Below are positions 59,776-64,000 of a DNA stretch of 64,000 bases, piece by piece (the stretch's first letter is position 1; every line of letters starts with the position of its first letter). This stretch comes from Burkholderiaceae bacterium. GTDB lineage: Bacteria; Pseudomonadota; Gammaproteobacteria; Burkholderiales; Burkholderiaceae_E. The DNA lies in NCBI GenBank assembly GCA_023954135.1, contig JAMLIN010000005.1:107877-171876 (forward strand), written 5' to 3'. Below the pieces are notes generated by a model, which saw only the letters and a program-made list of their open reading frames with translations, ran no database searches and was not told where the DNA came from. Position numbers and translations under genes: made by a program.

Positions 59776-60690
59776 TTACCCCTTCGCGGCGGCGAGCGTC
59801 GGTGGCGTGCCCTTGCCCGGTCTTGTCGCGGCCTGCGTCGCTTCGACATGCAGCGCCTCCCGCACCGGCTGGTCCTCGCTCGCGGTCTCGAGCGAGTGGC
59901 CGGTCAGGAAATAGCTGTTCAGCTGCCGGGCGAAGCGTCGCAGTTGTCCGAGCAGCGTGCGGTTGGCGCGGCTCAGCGCGTTGTAGCCGAGCACCGCCGG
60001 AATGGCCACCGCCAGGCCGAAGGCCGTCATGACGAGCGCCTCGCCGACCGGGCCCGCCACCTGGTCGATGCTGGCGTGCTGGGCGACACCGAGGCCGAGC
60101 AGGGCATGGTAGATCCCCCAGACGGTGCCCAGCAGGCCCACGAAAGGCGCGGTCGATCCGATCGAAGCCAGCACCGACAGGCCCGAGCGCAGCCGTTCGC
60201 TGCTGTCGTCGATGGAGCCGCGCAAGGCGTCGGTGACCCATTCGGCAAGGCTCAGCTGTCCGTGCAGTTCCTTGCGGTTGGCTTCATGGTGCGCCACGGC
60301 GGCCCGGCCTTCGAGCACCAGCAGGTTGAAGGGATTGAGTCCCGGCGCCGGGGCCCCGCGGGCCTGCAGCACGCGCAAGCCTTCGTCGAAGCTGCTGGTA
60401 TGCCAGAACGCGGAAGCCGCCCGCGCGGCGCGGCGCAGCCTGATCAGCCGCCAGGCGCGGGTGAGGATCAGCCACCACGTCACGATGGACATGAGCAGGA
60501 GGATGATGGCGACCGACTTGATGATGAGGTCGCCCTGGCTCCACAGGGACACCAGGCCGTAGGGAGAGTCGCTTGCCATGTTCAGGACACTGGTCGCCAG
60601 ATCCAGAGGGGTGCTCGCGGGGTCGGGAGAGCCGGTTGCCAGAGCCGGGGAAGTGGCTGGCAGATCCGGAGAGGTGCTTGTCGGCTCCAT
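59776..60690 (-). CDS. exbB: Biopolymer transport protein ExbB
   Basis: A 304-residue inner-membrane protein. The N-terminal about 45 residues are rich in Ser, Pro, Ala, Thr and Leu with an imperfect repeat (SPDLPATSPALATGSPDPAST). Membrane segments follow near residues 58-80, then ASIGSTAPFVGLLGTVWGIYHAL and VGEALVMTAFGLAVAIPAVLGYN, the MotA/TolQ/ExbB signatures. It forms the proton channel with ExbD. Length is above average because of the N-terminus. Confidence 0.92.
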   Translation of the reverse strand: MEPTSTSPDLPATSPALATGSPDPASTPLDLATSVLNMASDSPYGLVSLWSQGDLIIKSVAIILLLMSIVTWWLILTRAWRLIRLRRAARAASAFWHTSSFDEGLRVLQARGAPAPGLNPFNLLVLEGRAAVAHHEANRKELHGQLSLAEWVTDALRGSIDDSSERLRSGLSVLASIGSTAPFVGLLGTVWGIYHALLGLGVAQHASIDQVAGPVGEALVMTAFGLAVAIPAVLGYNALSRANRTLLGQLRRFARQLNSYFLTGHSLETASEDQPVREALHVEATQAATRPGKGTPPTLAAAKG

Positions 60691-60763
60691 GACGTGATTT
60701 CCTGAAAGTCGAAGATCCGGTGGATTAGATGTTTCCGATGTGCCCCGTGCTCTCTCCCCGGCC

Positions 60764-61615
60764 TCAGGACCGGAGCGAGAAGACTACAGGCAACTCGTAT
60801 CGATAGGGGATCGGTTCGTCGCCGCGCCTGGCGGGAACGAAGTTCCAGCGTCTCACCGCGTCGAGCGCCGACTGGTCCAGCGCCGCGAAGCCGCTCGAGC
60901 GCTTGACCTTGATCTCGCCCACGCGACCGTCCGCGAGGATGAGCAGCTCGAGCACCACGCGTCCCTCCTCGCCGAGGCGGCGCGAGCGGGTCGGATAGAC
61001 CGGCGCGGGATTGCGCAGGTGCGCGGCGTCCGAGATGGGCGGCGCCACCGGCGGCGCGGCGGCGGCCTCGCGACGCTCGGGCGCGGCCGGCGGCGCGGGA
61101 GGCGCCGCAGCGACCGGCGGCGGGCTCTCGACCGGCACCACGGGCTCCGGTTCGCGAGCCACCGGCTCCGGCACCGGCTCCTCGGGCACGCTGACCGATC
61201 GCTCGGTGGGCGGCGCCTTCACCGGAGGCAGCGGCTTGGGCTTGGGCTTCGGCTTGGGTTTCGGCGGCGGCGGTGGTGGCTCGGGCGGCGGCGGCTCCGG
61301 AGGAGGGGGCGGCGGCGGCTCGGGCGGTGGCGGTGGTGGCGGTTCGGGCGGTGGCGGTGGTGGCGGTTCGGGCGGCGGAGGCAGGGGCTCCGGGATGATC
61401 TCGGGATCGGGCTCCCTGGTGGGTGCGGCCTCGACCAGCTTCTGGGAGGCTTCCGCCACGAGCACGCCGGTGATCGACGGCGGCGTGATCAGCGGCTCAG
61501 GACGCGGTGCTGCGAGCCCGTGCACCGCGGCGGTGATCGCGGCCGCATGCGCCACGACGACGGCCAGCGCCATCGGGACGCCGTCGCGCCAGCGCGCAGC
61601 GGATCGGCCGCTCAT
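60764..61615 (-). CDS. tonB: TonB energy-transducing protein
   Basis: A 283-residue TonB. It has an N-terminal membrane anchor (VPMALAVVVAHAAAITAAVHGL), a long periplasmic spacer with repeated EPPPPPPP units and then KPKPKPKP, and a C-terminal domain (NPAPVYPTRSRRLGEEGRVVLELLILADG through WNFVPARRGDEP) that contacts outer-membrane receptors. ATG 61615 was chosen; a GTG at 61624 would add three residues. A Fur-like site lies upstream. It drives uptake of iron complexes or vitamin B12. Confidence 0.93.
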   Translation of the reverse strand: MSGRSAARWRDGVPMALAVVVAHAAAITAAVHGLAAPRPEPLITPPSITGVLVAEASQKLVEAAPTREPDPEIIPEPLPPPPEPPPPPPPEPPPPPPPEPPPPPPPEPPPPEPPPPPPKPKPKPKPKPLPPVKAPPTERSVSVPEEPVPEPVAREPEPVVPVESPPPVAAAPPAPPAAPERREAAAAPPVAPPISDAAHLRNPAPVYPTRSRRLGEEGRVVLELLILADGRVGEIKVKRSSGFAALDQSALDAVRRWNFVPARRGDEPIPYRYELPVVFSLRS

Positions 61616-61739
61616 GCCACCCACGAGCGACGAAAGTCGCCGGCGTGTCGGGTCCGCGATGTGAGCTCATCGCGTGAAGTCGGTGACAGGAAGGGCAGCC
61701 CCCGGTCTGCGGTACGCATGGAGGAGAACGGATCGATGA

Positions 61740-61760
61740 GAATGAGAGTGGTTATTATTC
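61740..61760 (-). promoter_or_regulatory. Fur-box-like sequence upstream of tonB
   Basis: GAATGAGAGTGGTTATTATTC is an imperfect 21-bp palindrome, with A/T-rich arms similar to the Fur consensus (GATAATGATAATCATTATC). It lies about 125 bases upstream of tonB in a locally AT-rich stretch. Iron control of tonB-exbBD is the likely meaning. Confidence 0.45.
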
Positions 61761-61850
61761 TATACGAAACATGTCGCCGATCGGCGATGAGCCGATGCGA
61801 CGCAGTCGCGACGACCCGATGTTCCGGCAGGCGGGCAATACCGAGGGCCG

Positions 61851-61884
61851 GAAAAGAATCGGGCCTTGCATTGCTGCAAGGCCC
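61851..61884 (-). terminator. Rho-independent terminator of tRNA-Lys
   Basis: GGGCCTTGCA and TGCAAGGCCC form a perfect 10-bp stem with a 4-base loop (61861-61884). On the minus strand the stem is followed by GATTCTTTTCC, a U-rich tail, so it terminates transcription just downstream of the tRNA. Confidence 0.8.
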
Positions 61885-61892
61885 GCGAGTTC

Positions 61893-61968
61893 TGGTAGGT
61901 CGTGGCGGGCTCGAACCGCCGACCATCGGATTAAAAGTCCGGTGCTCTACCAACTGAGCTAACGACCC
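61893..61968 (-). tRNA. tRNA-Lys (anticodon TTT)
   Basis: The minus strand from 61968 reads as a 76-base tRNA. The acceptor arm pairs GGGTCGT with ACGACCT (first pair G-U), the D-loop has AGCTCAGTTGGTAGAGC, the anticodon loop is CTTTTAA (anticodon TTT), the T-arm is GGCGGTTCGAGCCCGCC, and CCA is encoded at the 3' end. A terminator lies immediately downstream. Confidence 0.97.
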
Positions 61969-62043
61969 ATGGGGCATTCACTGTACCGCACCCGCTGTAC
62001 CGAATGCGAAGCCCATAAATATAGCGCGACCCCCCTGTATAGG

Positions 62044-63156
62044 TCAATCGAGCGCTCCGAAGATCCGGTCGGTGCGCCATGCCTGATAGCGTACCCCGAG
62101 GAAGCCGCCGACGATGATCGCCCCGAAGGCGATCATGGATCCGAGGGACAGGGTCGACAGGCCGGTGATGCCCTGGCCGACCGTGCAGCCGAGCCCGGTC
62201 ACTCCGCCCACGCCCATCAGCACGCCGCCGACGAGGTGGTTGGCGGTGTCCTCGACGCTGCCGAAGCCTTCCCAGCGGAACTCGCGGGCGATGATCGAGT
62301 ACAGGAATGCGCCGACGACGACTCCGAGCGCTCCCGCGATGCCGACCGAGACCGCCTTGCTGGTGTCGCTCCAGAACATGAGCAGCTCCAGGGTGTAGGC
62401 CATCGGGGCGACGAAGGTGAAGGACTCGGGCCGGCCCGAGTTGGTCCGCACGAAGGCTTCCTCGAGCGTGAGCGGGTTCTCCTCGACGTAGCCGACATGG
62501 CCGCTCACGTACCAGAGCGCGACGACCGCCAGGCCGATGCCGAAACCGCCCAGCAGCAGGTCGAAGCGTCGGAACTCGCGATCCACGAGGGCGAAGGCCA
62601 GCAGCGCCAGCCCGACGGCGGTGCCGAGGCCGTAGCGCAGTGCCGGGCTGCCGCCGAGCAGCGAGGGCAGGTCCTGGCCGGGCTCGAGGATGACCGCGAC
62701 CGGATCGAGCACGCCGACGCGGAACACTCCGAAGATGCCCCTGAGCGTCATGTAGGCGGCCAGCCCGAGCACGACGAAGACCACCAGGCTCTTGAGCGAG
62801 CCACCCCCGATGCGCAGCAGCGTCTTGCTGGTGCAGCCCGAGGCCAGCACCATGCCGAAGCCGAAGAGCAGTCCGCCGACGATGTAGGACAGCCAGACCA
62901 GCCGCGGCGTCGTGTACATCGCCTGGCCGAGGTCGACGAGCCCGGCCGCGCCGAGCGCCTGGGTGCCGAGCACGGCCACGCCGACCGCGCAGATCCACAT
63001 CCGCATCCGCGACCAGTCGCCCATGTTCACGATGTCCGCGATGGCGCCCATGGTGCAGAAGCGCGAGCGGGTCATGGCGGCGCCCAGCGCGATCGCGATC
63101 GCGAAGGTGAGCCAGACGACGCGCTCGCCGAGTGCCGCGAACTCGATCTCGGACAT
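62044..63156 (-). CDS. YeeE/YedE family (TsuA-like) sulfur-compound transporter
   Basis: A 370-residue polytopic membrane protein with about nine to ten membrane segments. The conserved Cys motifs of the family are present: TRSRFCTMGA (about residue 34), FGMVLASGCTSKTLLRIG (about 109) and VGGVTGLGCTVGQGITGL (about 325). YeeE/TsuA proteins import thiosulfate or similar sulfur anions, passing them along the Cys residues; some YedE proteins are linked to selenium. The exact substrate is inferred. It lies between tRNA-Lys and cpoB, on the minus strand. Confidence 0.87.
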   Translation of the reverse strand: MSEIEFAALGERVVWLTFAIAIALGAAMTRSRFCTMGAIADIVNMGDWSRMRMWICAVGVAVLGTQALGAAGLVDLGQAMYTTPRLVWLSYIVGGLLFGFGMVLASGCTSKTLLRIGGGSLKSLVVFVVLGLAAYMTLRGIFGVFRVGVLDPVAVILEPGQDLPSLLGGSPALRYGLGTAVGLALLAFALVDREFRRFDLLLGGFGIGLAVVALWYVSGHVGYVEENPLTLEEAFVRTNSGRPESFTFVAPMAYTLELLMFWSDTSKAVSVGIAGALGVVVGAFLYSIIAREFRWEGFGSVEDTANHLVGGVLMGVGGVTGLGCTVGQGITGLSTLSLGSMIAFGAIIVGGFLGVRYQAWRTDRIFGALD

Positions 63157-63171
63157 GGTGGCCCGGGCGGC

Positions 63172-63945
63172 CTAGCGCAGCGCCGCGAGCCGGTCGCGCG
63201 CCGCCTGCGCGGCCGGGGCCGAAGGATAGCGCTCGAGCAGCGTCTGGAGGGTCTGGCGACCGGCGGTCCGCTTGCCGCTCTCGATCTGGGCGTAGGCCTG
63301 GTTGAGCATCGCGTCCGGCGCGCGCGGATTCTCGGGATGTCTGGACACCAGCGCCGAATGGGTCTCGATCGCCGCTGCATAGTCCTTGAGCGCGAACTGG
63401 CTGCTGCCGAGCCAGAAGCTCGCGCTAGGCCCGTAGGGACTGTCGGGGAACTGGACGAGGAAGGCGTCGAAGGCGCCCCGGGCGGCGTTGAAGTCGCCGC
63501 TGCGGAACATGGCGAGCGCCGATTCGAAGGCCCGGCGCTCGGCCTGGTCGACGGTCTCGGCCTTGCCGTCGATGGTGACCTGGACAGGTTCGAAGCGCTT
63601 GAGGCGCGAATCGATGCTGCTGGCGAGGTCGCGCTGCTGCTTCTGGGTCTTCGACAGGGTGTTGGCCTGGACTTCGATCTGACCGCGCAGGGAGGCGATC
63701 TCCTGGCGCATGTCGTCGATCTGGTTCTGCAGCTGCAACTGGCCCTGCGAGACTTGCTCGAGGCGCGAGAGTCGTGCCTCGAAATCGTTGGCGAGCTGGT
63801 CGACGCGGGCGCGCAGTTCCAGGATCGCCTTGCGGGCGCCATCGTCCTCGAACAACGCATGGGCCGGCATGCTGGCGAACACCAACAGGGCGACCGGCAG
63901 GGCGCGCAGCAACGCGGCGGCGGAGTTGGTGATGGTTCGGCTCAT
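63172..63945 (-). CDS. cpoB: CpoB/YbgF cell-division coordinator, tol-pal system
   Basis: A 257-residue periplasmic protein. The signal peptide (RALPVALLVFASMPAHA) is followed by a coiled coil (about residues 35-100, ELRARVDQLANDFEARLSRLEQ) for trimerisation. TPR repeats come next (AFESALAMFRSGDFNAARGAF, SPYGPSASFWLGSSQFALKDY, APDAMLNQAYAQIESGKR). CpoB links peptidoglycan synthesis by PBP1B with Tol-Pal outer-membrane constriction. ATG 63945 was chosen for the signal peptide; a longer start is possible. pal and tolB are expected just beyond the window edge. Confidence 0.9.
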   Translation of the reverse strand: MSRTITNSAAALLRALPVALLVFASMPAHALFEDDGARKAILELRARVDQLANDFEARLSRLEQVSQGQLQLQNQIDDMRQEIASLRGQIEVQANTLSKTQKQQRDLASSIDSRLKRFEPVQVTIDGKAETVDQAERRAFESALAMFRSGDFNAARGAFDAFLVQFPDSPYGPSASFWLGSSQFALKDYAAAIETHSALVSRHPENPRAPDAMLNQAYAQIESGKRTAGRQTLQTLLERYPSAPAAQAARDRLAALR

Positions 63946-64000
63946 GGCTGCTTCGTCGGCGACGGCCGGTCGCCGGGACACCCGGGCGCCCGCCGGCGCC

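Noticed and set aside
61257..61400. Short tandem repeats as a CRISPR array
   Set aside because: The repeats are in frame within tonB, without unique spacers or cas genes.
61011..61664. Glycine-rich protein on the plus strand
   Set aside because: It is the complement of the TonB proline-rich spacer. TonB has membrane anchor and C-terminal domain motifs, so the glycine-rich reading is a shadow.
61893..63156. tRNA-Lys as an integration site with an adjacent island
   Set aside because: No integrase, no direct repeat of the tRNA 3' end and ordinary composition were seen beside it.

Overview
The window is very GC-rich, gene-dense chromosomal DNA from a Gram-negative betaproteobacterium, most likely of the order Burkholderiales. 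This rests on the conserved block yebC-purD-hemF-nadD-rsfS-rlmH-maf-rng, two RhlE-type helicases, a phhA/Lrp divergent pair, TonB-ExbB-ExbD, a CpoB/YbgF end of a tol-pal locus, and a DctPQM TRAP operon. The assignment is an inference from gene content and order; no rRNA is present. No phage, insertion sequence, CRISPR array or replication origin was seen.

Layout. 1-15 kb: a membrane protein cut by the window edge, metallopeptidase YpfJ, RhlE, a DUF3108 protein, GluQ, a flavodoxin-like protein, a DMT exporter, dnaE, then a lipopolysaccharide operon (MsbA-type flippase, O-antigen ligase-like protein, core glycosyltransferase), an AhpD-like protein, an SH3 protein and a NUDIX hydrolase. 16-19.4 kb: a cobalt-type nitrile hydratase operon (alpha, beta, activator) divergent from an SDR with lost catalytic residues, then a VapBC toxin-antitoxin pair. 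19.4-27 kb: a second DMT exporter and the conserved housekeeping block on the minus strand. 27-37.3 kb: a HerA-like ATPase, an atypical SDR, TcdA (no ordinary start codon), a phospholipid methyltransferase-like protein, phhA with its divergent Lrp regulator, the ABC-F protein Uup, a Tat-exported PhoX-like protein and a second RhlE. 37.5-42 kb: M20 peptidase, VOC protein, DUF2062 protein, a small exported protein and asparaginase.

42-59 kb is accessory catabolic metabolism: enoyl-CoA hydratase plus acyl-CoA ligase, a 31-residue candidate membrane protein, a TRAP transporter, a second enoyl-CoA hydratase, a DapA-family lyase/aldolase, a thiolase, an SDR broken by a one-base insertion, a GMC oxidoreductase, a double-hotdog thioesterase, a DsbA-like protein, and a hydantoinase/oxoprolinase HyuAB pair. 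Together these suggest uptake of organic acids and CoA-dependent degradation, with amide or cyclic-amide hydrolysis. 59-64 kb: TonB-ExbB-ExbD with a Fur-like site, tRNA-Lys with a good terminator, a YeeE/TsuA sulfur transporter and CpoB.

The most distinctive non-coding signal is a roughly 100-bp palindromic element with a strongly conserved core. Two full copies and one truncated relative each sit between the 3' ends of convergent genes.
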